NCBI GenBank assembly: GCA_028865375.1
Contig: JAGWKJ010000140.1
Coordinates: 1-6,505 of the forward strand
Direction: 5' to 3'
Length of the DNA: 6,505 nucleotides
From: Hyphomicrobiales bacterium
GTDB taxonomy: Bacteria; Pseudomonadota; Alphaproteobacteria; Rhizobiales; Beijerinckiaceae
Of the stretch, positions 1 through 5,291 are shown piece after piece (the stretch's first letter is position 1; every line of letters starts with the position of its first letter). The translations under genes and the position numbers were made by a program. A model generated the notes under the pieces. That model worked only from the letters and a program-made list of their open reading frames with translations, did no database searches and was not told the DNA's origin.

Positions 1-1172
1 GGGCCCTTGAGGAGCTGCGCCTCGATCAGCTTCAGCGAATCCTCGTCGACCAGCTTGCGCACGGCGGCGACCTCGCGCGACATGCGGTCGAGCGCGGCCT
101 CGTAGAGCTGCCGCTCGGAATAGGACTGTTCGGGCTGCGCCTCCGAGCGATAGAGGTCGCGCACCACTTCGGCGATGGCGATCAGGTCGCCCGAATTGAT
201 CTTGGCGTCGTATTCCTGCGCGCGCCGCGACCACATGGTGCGCTTGACGCGCGCGCGGCCGGTGAGCGTGCCGAGCGCGCGCTCGACGTGCTCGGGCGAC
301 GACAGCTTGCGCATGCCCACGCTGCCCGCCTTGGCGGTCGGCACGCGCAGGATCATCTTGTCGCGCGCGAAGCCCACGACGAACAATTCGAGCTTGTAGC
401 CGGCGACTTCCTGCTCCTCGATCGAAACGATCTGGCCGACTCCATGGGAGGGATAGACGACATGTTCGCCGGTCTTGAAGCCCTGCCGCTGGCTGGCCGG
501 CCTGGCCGCAGCCTTGGACTGATCGGCCGGCGCATGGGCGTGGGCGTGGGACGACGAAAAGGCCGGCGAAGGCTGGCGCGGCAAAGGCGCATGCACGACC
601 GCCTCGCCGCCACCGCTCGACCCGGTCGCAAGAACGGGCTTGGGACCGTCGGGCAAGGTCGCGAACGCGAGCTTGGACGCGGCCGCCGACTTGGCGGAGG
701 AAACCTTGGCGGACGAAGCCTTCGACGAAGCGGGCTTGGTCGAAGCAGTCTTGGCCGTGGCGACCTTGGGAGCGGCGATCGTCGCCGTGGCATCGACCGT
801 CTTGACTTCGGCCATTTTGGCGGTCGCCTTGACCTTGATCTCGGCGGCCTTGCCGGCCTTGGCCGGACCGGCCGCGGTCACCTTGGCGGCGGCGCGCGCG
901 GGCACCGTGGAAACCGGCTTGGCGGGCGACTTGGAAGACTTGGCGGCCTTCGCGGTCGCCGCGCGCGCACGGACGACCGTCTTGGCAGCGGACTTGGCCT
1001 TGACCGTCGACTTTGCGGAAACCTTCGATTGAGTCTTGGACGCGCCCTTGGCCGCGGATTTTGCGACCGCCTTGGCAGCGACCTTGGTCCTGGCCGGGGT
1101 CTTGGCCGACGCCTTGGACTTTGCCTTGGCCTTGGAGGCCTTCGACTTCGCGGTCTTCTTGGACGTGGCCAT
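1..1172 (-). CDS. carD: CarD/CdnL-family transcriptional regulator with long histone H1-like N-terminal tail (3' end cut by window)
   Basis: CarD/CdnL proteins bind the RNA polymerase beta subunit and stabilise open promoter complexes, notably at rRNA and growth-related promoters. Reading the minus strand from ATG 1172 gives 390 codons with no stop before the window edge. Residues about 231-390 match the family core: GFKTGEHVVYPSHGVG (231-246), the polymerase-interacting beta domain with KLELFVVGFARDKM (260-273) and LRVPTAK (275-281), then the helical DNA-binding part with RVKRTMWSRRAQEY (308-321), whose W314 fits the conserved Trp that wedges at the upstream edge of the -10 element. The C-terminus (to about QLLKG) is probably only slightly incomplete. 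Ordinary family members are about 160-180 residues. Here about 230 residues precede the core: 1-167 are Lys/Ala/Ser/Thr-rich (37 Lys, only 3 acidic residues), followed by a Pro/Ser/His linker with HAHAHA at 209-214. The start is supported by AAGGAG 10 bases upstream. The family is clear; the tail's role is unknown, with non-specific DNA binding the obvious inference. Confidence 0.93.
   Translation of the reverse strand, partial: MATSKKTAKSKASKAKAKSKASAKTPARTKVAAKAVAKSAAKGASKTQSKVSAKSTVKAKSAAKTVVRARAATAKAAKSSKSPAKPVSTVPARAAAKVTAAGPAKAGKAAEIKVKATAKMAEVKTVDATATIAAPKVATAKTASTKPASSKASSAKVSSAKSAAASKLAFATLPDGPKPVLATGSSGGGEAVVHAPLPRQPSPAFSSSHAHAHAPADQSKAAARPASQRQGFKTGEHVVYPSHGVGQIVSIEEQEVAGYKLELFVVGFARDKMILRVPTAKAGSVGMRKLSSPEHVERALGTLTGRARVKRTMWSRRAQEYDAKINSGDLIAIAEVVRDLYRSEAQPEQSYSERQLYEAALDRMSREVAAVRKLVDEDSLKLIEAQLLKG
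672..1172 (-). repeat. Degenerate Lys-Ala coding repeat (CarD tail)
   Basis: This stretch encodes CarD residues 1-167 and consists of irregularly spaced AAG (Lys) codons, most often in GCC-AAG or TCC-AAG pairs, visible on the plus strand as recurrent cttggc/cttgga. Spacing between lysines is mostly 2-5 codons, so this is a degenerate low-complexity repeat and not a fixed-unit tandem array. It resembles bacterial histone H1-like and AlgP-type tails, which are known to vary in length between strains. The reverse strand of this low-complexity stretch stays open in other frames (Gly/Arg/Leu-rich translations), which I regard as a by-product. Confidence 0.7.
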
Positions 1173-1182
1173 GGAAATTACG

Positions 1183-1188
1183 CTCCTT
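1183..1188 (-). promoter_or_regulatory. Ribosome binding site of carD
   Basis: The minus strand reads AAGGAG followed by 10 bases and then ATG at 1172. It is the best Shine-Dalgarno match in the window and fixes the carD start at the beginning of the Lys/Ala tail. The tail is therefore translated and is not an over-extended gene call. Confidence 0.75.
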
Positions 1189-1264
1189 GCCGCGCCGCTG
1201 CGCGACCAAATCCGATCCTTGCAGACCGGCGTCCCGGAACGCGACCACCGCTCAGTCGCACCCG

Positions 1265-1286
1265 AAAAAAACCATTCCGCGGATGG
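1265..1286 (-). terminator. Possible attenuator-type terminator in the carD leader
   Basis: On the minus strand a short hairpin can form from CCATC and GAATGG (one bulged A, loop CGCG) and is directly followed by seven T residues (plus-strand A run 1265-1271). It lies downstream of the proposed carD promoter and about 93 bases before the carD start. The stem is weak (5 pairs), and an overlapping, stronger stem (GCGGAT/ATCCGC at 1279-1295) uses part of the same sequence. The two cannot form together, which is the arrangement expected of an attenuator. This is read from sequence only and no known riboswitch class is recognised. Confidence 0.25.
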
Positions 1287-1338
1287 GATATCCGCTGGCC
1301 GGGCGACCTATGGTGAAAAGTTCCGTTTGTTAACCGTT

Positions 1339-1367
1339 CATATAGCATGCTACGGCGCGAAAATCAA
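1339..1367 (-). promoter_or_regulatory. Predicted sigma-70-type promoter of carD
   Basis: The minus strand has TTGATT (plus 1362-1367), a 17-base spacer and TATATG (plus 1339-1344), the latter preceded by TGC to give an extended -10 element. Two symmetric elements overlap it: the perfect palindrome TAGCATGCTA (1343-1352), covering part of the -10 and the spacer, and an inverted repeat GGCGCG/CGCGCC (1354-1359 and 1374-1379) flanking the -35. The local AT-richness contrasts with the surrounding GC-rich sequence. Either symmetric element could be an operator, but no known binding-site consensus was recognised. Confidence 0.5.
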
Positions 1368-1416
1368 AGATTGCGCGCCATTTGGACCGGTTCGATCCGC
1401 CCAAAAGGTTAACGAC

Positions 1417-1437
1417 CTTCGGTCCGCAGGACGGAAG
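1417..1437 (-). terminator. Weak hairpin downstream of gpsA
   Basis: A 9-position stem with one mismatch and a 3-base loop (CTTCCGTCC / GGACCGAAG on the minus strand) begins 17 bases after the gpsA stop. It is not followed by a proper T run (only CTTTT some 10 bases on), so termination here is doubtful. It may instead mark the 3' end of the tsaD-gpsA message. Confidence 0.25.
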
Positions 1438-1454
1438 TCCGTGGTTTCGGTCGA

Positions 1455-2444
1455 TCAGGCGTTCCGCACCGGCCGTTCCAACAGGCTCGCCACCGCCGCC
1501 TTGGGATCGAGCGAGCCTTCGATCAGCCGGTCGACCGCCTCGGCGATCGGCAAGTCGATGCCCGCCCGCCGCGCTCGCTCGACCAAGGCGCGGGCGGTGG
1601 ATCGCCCTTCGACGAGGCCGACCGATGCGCCGGCCTCGTCGGGCGACGCGCCCCGCCCCAATGCCAAGCCGAAGGCGAAATTGCGCGATTGCGGCCCCCC
1701 GCAGGTCAGGACGAGGTCGCCGAGGCCCGACAGCCCCGCCAAGGTTTCGATGCGCGCGCCGGACGCGCGGCCGAACCGCGACAGTTCCGAAAAGCCGCGT
1801 GCGACCAAGGCGGCCTCGGCGCTCGCGCCCAACGACAGGCCGCGCGCCACGCCCGCGGCGATGGCGAGCACGTTCTTGGCGGCGCCGCCGATCTCGACGC
1901 CGACGAGGTCGTCGGTCGGATAGACGCGAAAGTTGCGCGACGACAGGTCGCTTGCCAAGAGTTTTGCCAACGCGAGGTCAGGGCAGGCGAGCGCGACGGC
2001 GGTGGGCAGACCACGCGCGACATCGTCCGCGAAACTCGGACCCGACAGCGCCGCGATCGGCCGGCCGGGCAACTCGACGGCGAGGATTTCGTGGACGAAG
2101 GCGTCCGTGCCGCGCTCGATGCCTTTCGCGCAGGCAACCACGGGGGCGCCGGCGGCGAGCGCATCGCGCATCGCGCGCGCGGCCGTGCGCGCTTCCTGCG
2201 TCGGCGCGACCAGCAAGACGGCCGTCGCCCCGCGCAGTTCGCCGAAGTCCGCGGTGGCGCGCACGCCGTCCTCGAGCCGCGCGCCAGGCAGCTTGGGCGC
2301 CGATCGCGTGCGATCGATCGCCGCCATCCGCGCCGCGTCGCGCCCGACCAGCAGCGCGTGTCGGCCCGCGCGGACGACGACGTTGGCCAGCGCCGCGCCC
2401 CAGGCGCCCGCTCCGACGACGGCGATCGTCGGCGGCTCGCTCAC
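1455..2444 (-). CDS. gpsA: NAD(P)-dependent glycerol-3-phosphate dehydrogenase
   Basis: Cytoplasmic enzyme that reduces dihydroxyacetone phosphate to sn-glycerol-3-phosphate, the backbone precursor of phospholipids. The 329-residue product has the usual length. Visible landmarks: N-terminal dinucleotide-binding motif GAGAWGAALA (11-20), CAKGIE (105-110) with K107 at the substrate site, SGPSFADDVARGLPTA (134-149), EIGGAAKNVLAIAAGV (184-199) containing the catalytic Lys K190, GLSGLGDLVLTC (237-248), SRNFAFG (253-259) and VEGRSTA (278-284). The start is GTG at 2444, whose GTGA overlaps the tsaD stop by 4 bases; the reading frame stays open far upstream through tsaD, but homology begins right at this GTG (MSEPPTIAVVGAG). 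No strong Shine-Dalgarno precedes it, so translation is probably coupled to tsaD. tsaD-gpsA adjacency is common in alphaproteobacteria. Identification is secure. Confidence 0.96.
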   Translation of the reverse strand: MSEPPTIAVVGAGAWGAALANVVVRAGRHALLVGRDAARMAAIDRTRSAPKLPGARLEDGVRATADFGELRGATAVLLVAPTQEARTAARAMRDALAAGAPVVACAKGIERGTDAFVHEILAVELPGRPIAALSGPSFADDVARGLPTAVALACPDLALAKLLASDLSSRNFRVYPTDDLVGVEIGGAAKNVLAIAAGVARGLSLGASAEAALVARGFSELSRFGRASGARIETLAGLSGLGDLVLTCGGPQSRNFAFGLALGRGASPDEAGASVGLVEGRSTARALVERARRAGIDLPIAEAVDRLIEGSLDPKAAVASLLERPVRNA

Positions 2445-3496
2445 GCGCGTCCGTTGAGCGGCGGCGCGCCGGCGTCGAGCGGCCAGCGTGCGCGCGGCGG
2501 GAAATCGAGCGGATCGACGGCGCCCAAACGCCGACGCTCGATGCCCGCCCAGGCGATCATCGCGCCGTTGTCGGTGCACAAGGCCGGCGGCGGAGTCACG
2601 AAGCCGAGGCCGGCCTCGGCGGCGAACCGACCGAGCGCGCGCCGCAGCGCGCCATTGGCTGCGACGCCCCCGGCCGCGACGATGGCATGGGGCACGCCCT
2701 CGCCGTCGCGGAACTGGCGCAGGGCCGTGCGCATCCGGTCGACCACGACGTCGACGATGGCCGCCTGCAGGCCGGCGCAAAGATCGGCGATGTCGCGCTC
2801 GCTCGGCGTGCCCAAGGCGTCGATGGCCTGTCGCACCGCCGTCTTCAGGCCGGAGAACGAGAAATTGGCGTCCGGCCGGCCGAGCATCGGGCGCGGCAGC
2901 TTGAAACGCGCCGGATCGCCTTGGGCCGCGCGCCTTTCGATTTCCGGCCCCCCGGGATAGGGCAGGCCGAGCATCTTGGCGGTCTTGTCGAAGGCCTCGC
3001 CCATAGCGTCGTCCAGCGTGCCGCCGAGGCGGCGATGGTCGCCCACCCCGCGCACGAGGACGATTTGCGTGTGGCCGCCCGACGCCAGCAGCAGCAGGTA
3101 GGGAAAGGCGAGGTTGTCGGTCAGCCGCGGCGTCAGCGCATGGGCCTCGAGGTGATTGACCGCCACGAAGGGCTTGCCGGCGGCGAGCGCCAGCGCCTTG
3201 CCCGCCGTGAGCCCCACGATGACGCCGCCCACGAGGCCGGGACCGGCCGCCGCCGCCACGGCGTCGAGGTCGGCGAGCGAAACGCCCGCGCGGCCGAGCG
3301 CGCGCGCCACCAGCCGGTCGAGCGCGGCGACATGGGCGCGCGAAGCGATCTCGGGCACCACGCCGCCATAGGGCGCGTGGCGCGCCGCTTGGCTCAGGAT
3401 TTCGCTCGACAGGATTTCCCCGCCGCCCTGGGGCAGCAGGCGCACGACGGCCGCCGCCGTCTCGTCGCAGGTGGTCTCGATTCCCAGCACGCGCAT
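2441..3496 (-). CDS. tsaD: tRNA N6-adenosine threonylcarbamoyltransferase TsaD
   Basis: TsaD (YgjD/Kae1 family) transfers the threonylcarbamoyl group to A37 of ANN-decoding tRNAs, working with TsaB and TsaE, which are not in this window. From ATG 3496 the protein is 351 residues, a normal length. Motifs: MRVLGIETTCDET (1-13), HAPYGGVVPEIASRAHV (40-56), GPGLVGGVIVG (85-95), the metal-binding HLEAH (H115, H119), ASGGHTQIV (138-146), NFSFSGLKTAVRQ (211-223), AAGGVAAN (274-281) and CTDNGAMIAWAG (307-318) with D309 as the third metal ligand. An ATG 22 codons upstream (3562) is also in frame, but the family begins at MRVLGIE and AAGG stands 6 bases before ATG 3496, so the shorter form is preferred. 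It diverges from pyrF across 131 bases, in which I found no clear promoter for either gene. It is the first gene of the tsaD-gpsA unit. Confidence 0.96.
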   Translation of the reverse strand: MRVLGIETTCDETAAAVVRLLPQGGGEILSSEILSQAARHAPYGGVVPEIASRAHVAALDRLVARALGRAGVSLADLDAVAAAAGPGLVGGVIVGLTAGKALALAAGKPFVAVNHLEAHALTPRLTDNLAFPYLLLLASGGHTQIVLVRGVGDHRRLGGTLDDAMGEAFDKTAKMLGLPYPGGPEIERRAAQGDPARFKLPRPMLGRPDANFSFSGLKTAVRQAIDALGTPSERDIADLCAGLQAAIVDVVVDRMRTALRQFRDGEGVPHAIVAAGGVAANGALRRALGRFAAEAGLGFVTPPPALCTDNGAMIAWAGIERRRLGAVDPLDFPPRARWPLDAGAPPLNGRA

Positions 3497-3616
3497 GGCC
3501 GGCCTTGTAACGGCCGAAGGCGCCGCGGGTCCACTGCCAAACAGCACCGACGATCCCGACATCCACCGCCCACCTTGACCGTTCCGCGCCCGCGTGAGAC
3601 CCGCGGCCTCGGGAAT

Positions 3617-3621
3617 GGGAG
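3617..3621 (+). promoter_or_regulatory. Ribosome binding site of pyrF
   Basis: GGGAG stands 6 bases before the ATG at 3628, a good Shine-Dalgarno match that supports the chosen pyrF start. Confidence 0.6.
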
Positions 3622-3627
3622 CTGACG

Positions 3628-4338
3628 ATGGACGTGATCGGCGACGCGCGGGACAGGCTGATCGTGGGGCTCGACCTGTCCGATCCCGACAGCGCGCGCG
3701 AAATGGTCGCGCGGCTCGGCGACGACGTGAGCTTCTACAAGATCGGCATGGAACTCGTTTACGGCGGCGGGCTCGACCTCGTCGCCGAACTCGTCGGCGC
3801 CGGCAAGAAGGTGTTCCTCGACCTCAAGCTGCACGACATCCCCAACACGGTCGCCGCCGCGACGCGCCAAGTCGCCAGGCTCGGCGCGACCTATCTCACC
3901 GTGCACGCCTATCCCCAGACGATGCGCGCTGCGCGCGAGGCGGCGGGCGCGGACGTCGGCATCCTCGGGGTCACGGCGCTGACCAGCGCGTCGGACGCCG
4001 ACCTCGCCGAAGCCGGCTATGCGATGGGCGCTCGCGACCTCGTGCTGCGCCGCGCGCGTCAGGCCACCGAGGCCGGGATCGCGGGCGTCGTCGCCTCGGC
4101 GGAGGAGGCCGCCGCGATCCGCGCCGCGGTCGGGGACGGGTTGCGGATCGTGACGCCGGGCATCCGCCCCGCGAACGCGGAGGCGGGCGACCAGAAGCGC
4201 GTGATGACGCCAGCGGCGGCGATCGCGTCGGGCGCCGACAGGCTGGTGGTGGCCAGGCCGATCATCGGAGCGGCCGACCCGCGCAAGGCCGCTCGCGACA
4301 TCGTCCGCGAGATCGAGGTCGCGGCGAGAAAGAGGTGA
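3628..4338 (+). CDS. pyrF: Orotidine 5'-phosphate decarboxylase
   Basis: Catalyses the last step of de novo UMP synthesis, decarboxylating OMP in the cytoplasm. The 236-residue product has the bacterial class I length. Seen in order: LIVGLDLSDP (11-20) beginning the first barrel strand, FYKIGMEL (36-43) with substrate-contacting K38, the catalytic DLKLHDIPNTV (65-75) with the D65-K67-D70 charge network, TVHAY (91-95), GVTALTS (114-120), VTPGIRP (175-181) and LVVARPIIGAADP (206-218), which forms the phosphate site with R210. It is the only gene on the plus strand in the centre of the window, divergent from tsaD and convergent with pheA, so it is probably transcribed alone. No good -35/-10 pair was found in the 131 bases upstream; TTGACC at 3575-3580 lacks a convincing -10 partner. 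Confidence 0.96.
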   Translation: MDVIGDARDRLIVGLDLSDPDSAREMVARLGDDVSFYKIGMELVYGGGLDLVAELVGAGKKVFLDLKLHDIPNTVAAATRQVARLGATYLTVHAYPQTMRAAREAAGADVGILGVTALTSASDADLAEAGYAMGARDLVLRRARQATEAGIAGVVASAEEAAAIRAAVGDGLRIVTPGIRPANAEAGDQKRVMTPAAAIASGADRLVVARPIIGAADPRKAARDIVREIEVAARKR

Positions 4339-4363
4339 CGCCGGGCGTACATCCGGCCCGGCG
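4339..4363 (+). terminator. GC-rich hairpin after pyrF
   Basis: A perfect 8-base-pair stem, CGCCGGGC/GCCCGGCG (4339-4346 and 4356-4363) with a 9-base loop, begins directly after the pyrF stop. There is no T tract after it on either strand, so it may act as a 3' stabilising or pausing structure and not a classical intrinsic terminator. It lies in the 101-base gap between the convergent pyrF and pheA genes and could serve both. Confidence 0.45.
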
Positions 4364-4380
4364 CCGCCTTCCGCGTCGCT

Positions 4381-4396
4381 TCGGCCCAAAAGCCGA
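4381..4396. terminator. Small hairpin between pyrF and pheA
   Basis: TCGGC/GCCGA (4381-4385 and 4392-4396) forms a 5-pair stem with a CCAAAA loop, which reads TTTTGG on the pheA side. A second small stem, GTCGC/GCGAC, lies at 4406-4423. Both are short and lack a following T run. They are listed only because they sit between convergent genes, where the 3' ends of both messages should lie. Confidence 0.2.
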
Positions 4397-4439
4397 TGAG
4401 ATCAGGTCGCATGCCAAGGCGACGGAATTATGAAAGGCG

Positions 4440-5291
4440 TCAGGCCCCGCCGCGGAACGGATGGGCGGAATAGACGCCCAGCACGTGCACCTCGCGCGAG
4501 AAGAACGCCAGCTCCTCGAGCGCGCGCGCCAGCGCAGGTTCGTCGGGATGGCCGTCGACGTCGGCCAGGAACTGCGTCGCGGTGAACTCGCCGTCGACCA
4601 TGTAGCTTTCGAGCTTGGTCATGTTGACGCCGTTGGTGGCGAAGCCGCCGAGCGCCTTGTAAAGCGCGGCCGGAACGTTGCGGACGCGGAACACGAAGGT
4701 CGTCATCACGCGGCCGTCGCCCGGGGCGGCGCGCACGTCGTCCTTCGACAGGATGACGAAGCGCGTCGTGTTGTGGTCGGCGTCCTCGACGTTTTCGGCC
4801 AGCGTCGCGAGGCCGTAAATGCCTGCGGCCAGCGCCGGCGACAGCGCGGCCCGCGTCGGGTCGCCCGCCTCCGCGATCTCGCGCGCGGCGCCCGCCGTGT
4901 CGCCCGCCACGACGCCGCGCGCGCCGAGCTTGCGGATGATGCGCCGGCACTGGCCCAGCGCATGGACGTGGCTGTGCACCGTCTCGATGCCCGCCAGCGT
5001 CGCGCCGGGGACGGCGAGCAGCTGGAAATGGATCGGCAGGAAGTGTTCGCCGATGACGTGCAGCTTCGAGGCCGGCAGCAGGTGGTGGATGTCGGCGACG
5101 CGACCGGCGAGCGAATTCTCGATCGGGATCATGCCGAGCTTGGCCGCCCCCGAGGCGATCGCCGCGAACGCGTCCTCGAACGTCGGGCAGGGCAGCGGCG
5201 TCCAGTCCGGGAAGCGCTCGATGCAAGCGATGTGCGAATTGGCGCCGGGTTCGCCTTGGTAGGCGATGGTGCGGGTGGGATCGGCGGTCAC
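4440..5291 (-). CDS. pheA: Monofunctional prephenate dehydratase with C-terminal ACT domain
   Basis: Converts prephenate to phenylpyruvate in phenylalanine synthesis. The 283 residues start directly with the dehydratase domain (TIAYQGEPGANSH, 8-20), so no chorismate mutase domain is fused, unlike the E. coli P-protein. Also visible: MIPIENSLAGRV (54-65), IHFQLL (87-92), VHSHVHALGQC (105-115) and NTTRFVIL (174-181), which carries the catalytic TRF motif (T176-R177-F178). The ACT domain, about 196-277, is the usual Phe-binding regulatory module: TTFVFRVRNVPAALYKAL, GVNMTKLESYMV (221-232). Its two effector motifs read PAAL and ESYM where enteric proteins have GALV and ESRP; from memory ESYM is common in alphaproteobacteria. 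The start is GTG 5291, whose GTGA overlaps the kdsB stop by 4 bases; GGGA lies 7 bases upstream. It is likely cotranscribed with kdsB. Confidence 0.95.
   Translation of the reverse strand: MTADPTRTIAYQGEPGANSHIACIERFPDWTPLPCPTFEDAFAAIASGAAKLGMIPIENSLAGRVADIHHLLPASKLHVIGEHFLPIHFQLLAVPGATLAGIETVHSHVHALGQCRRIIRKLGARGVVAGDTAGAAREIAEAGDPTRAALSPALAAGIYGLATLAENVEDADHNTTRFVILSKDDVRAAPGDGRVMTTFVFRVRNVPAALYKALGGFATNGVNMTKLESYMVDGEFTATQFLADVDGHPDEPALARALEELAFFSREVHVLGVYSAHPFRGGA

Larger units (their letters stand above)
1173..1338 (-). promoter_or_regulatory. Long structured 5' leader of carD
   Basis: If transcription starts a few bases downstream of the proposed -10 element, the carD mRNA carries an untranslated leader of about 160 bases. 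Three small stems are visible: GCGGAT/ATCCGC (1279-1295), GCGAC/GTCGC (1241-1259) and the T-tract hairpin described separately. No convincing open reading frame with a ribosome binding site was seen here on the minus strand. The leader could be simple spacer or could carry post-transcriptional control. Confidence 0.35.

Noticed and set aside
672..1172. CRISPR-like or tandem repeat array
   Set aside because: There is no constant repeat unit or spacer. The periodicity is codon-level Lys/Ala bias inside a coding sequence.
288..1316. Gly/Arg/Leu-rich plus-strand frame and Ala-rich frames opposite carD
   Set aside because: They are reverse-strand translations of the Lys/Ala repeat of CarD. The biased composition follows from the repeat, and no family is recognised.
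2445..3566. Upstream extension of the gpsA frame through the whole of tsaD (a 703-residue frame), as a possible fusion
   Set aside because: Its N-terminal part is the frame-shifted translation of tsaD and resembles no known domain, whereas tsaD in its own frame has every family motif. GpsA homology begins at the GTG at 2444.
1382..3625. A very long plus-strand open frame (747 codons) opposite gpsA and tsaD
   Set aside because: It is Arg/Ala/Pro-rich with no recognisable motif and lies exactly antisense to two secure genes. In DNA this GC-rich, stop codons are rare on the opposite strand, so long shadow frames are expected.
3497..3627. A defined bidirectional promoter between tsaD and pyrF
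   Set aside because: TTGACC at 3575-3580 lacks a -10 partner at 16-18 bases, and I found no acceptable pair for tsaD. A promoter must exist here, but I cannot place it.
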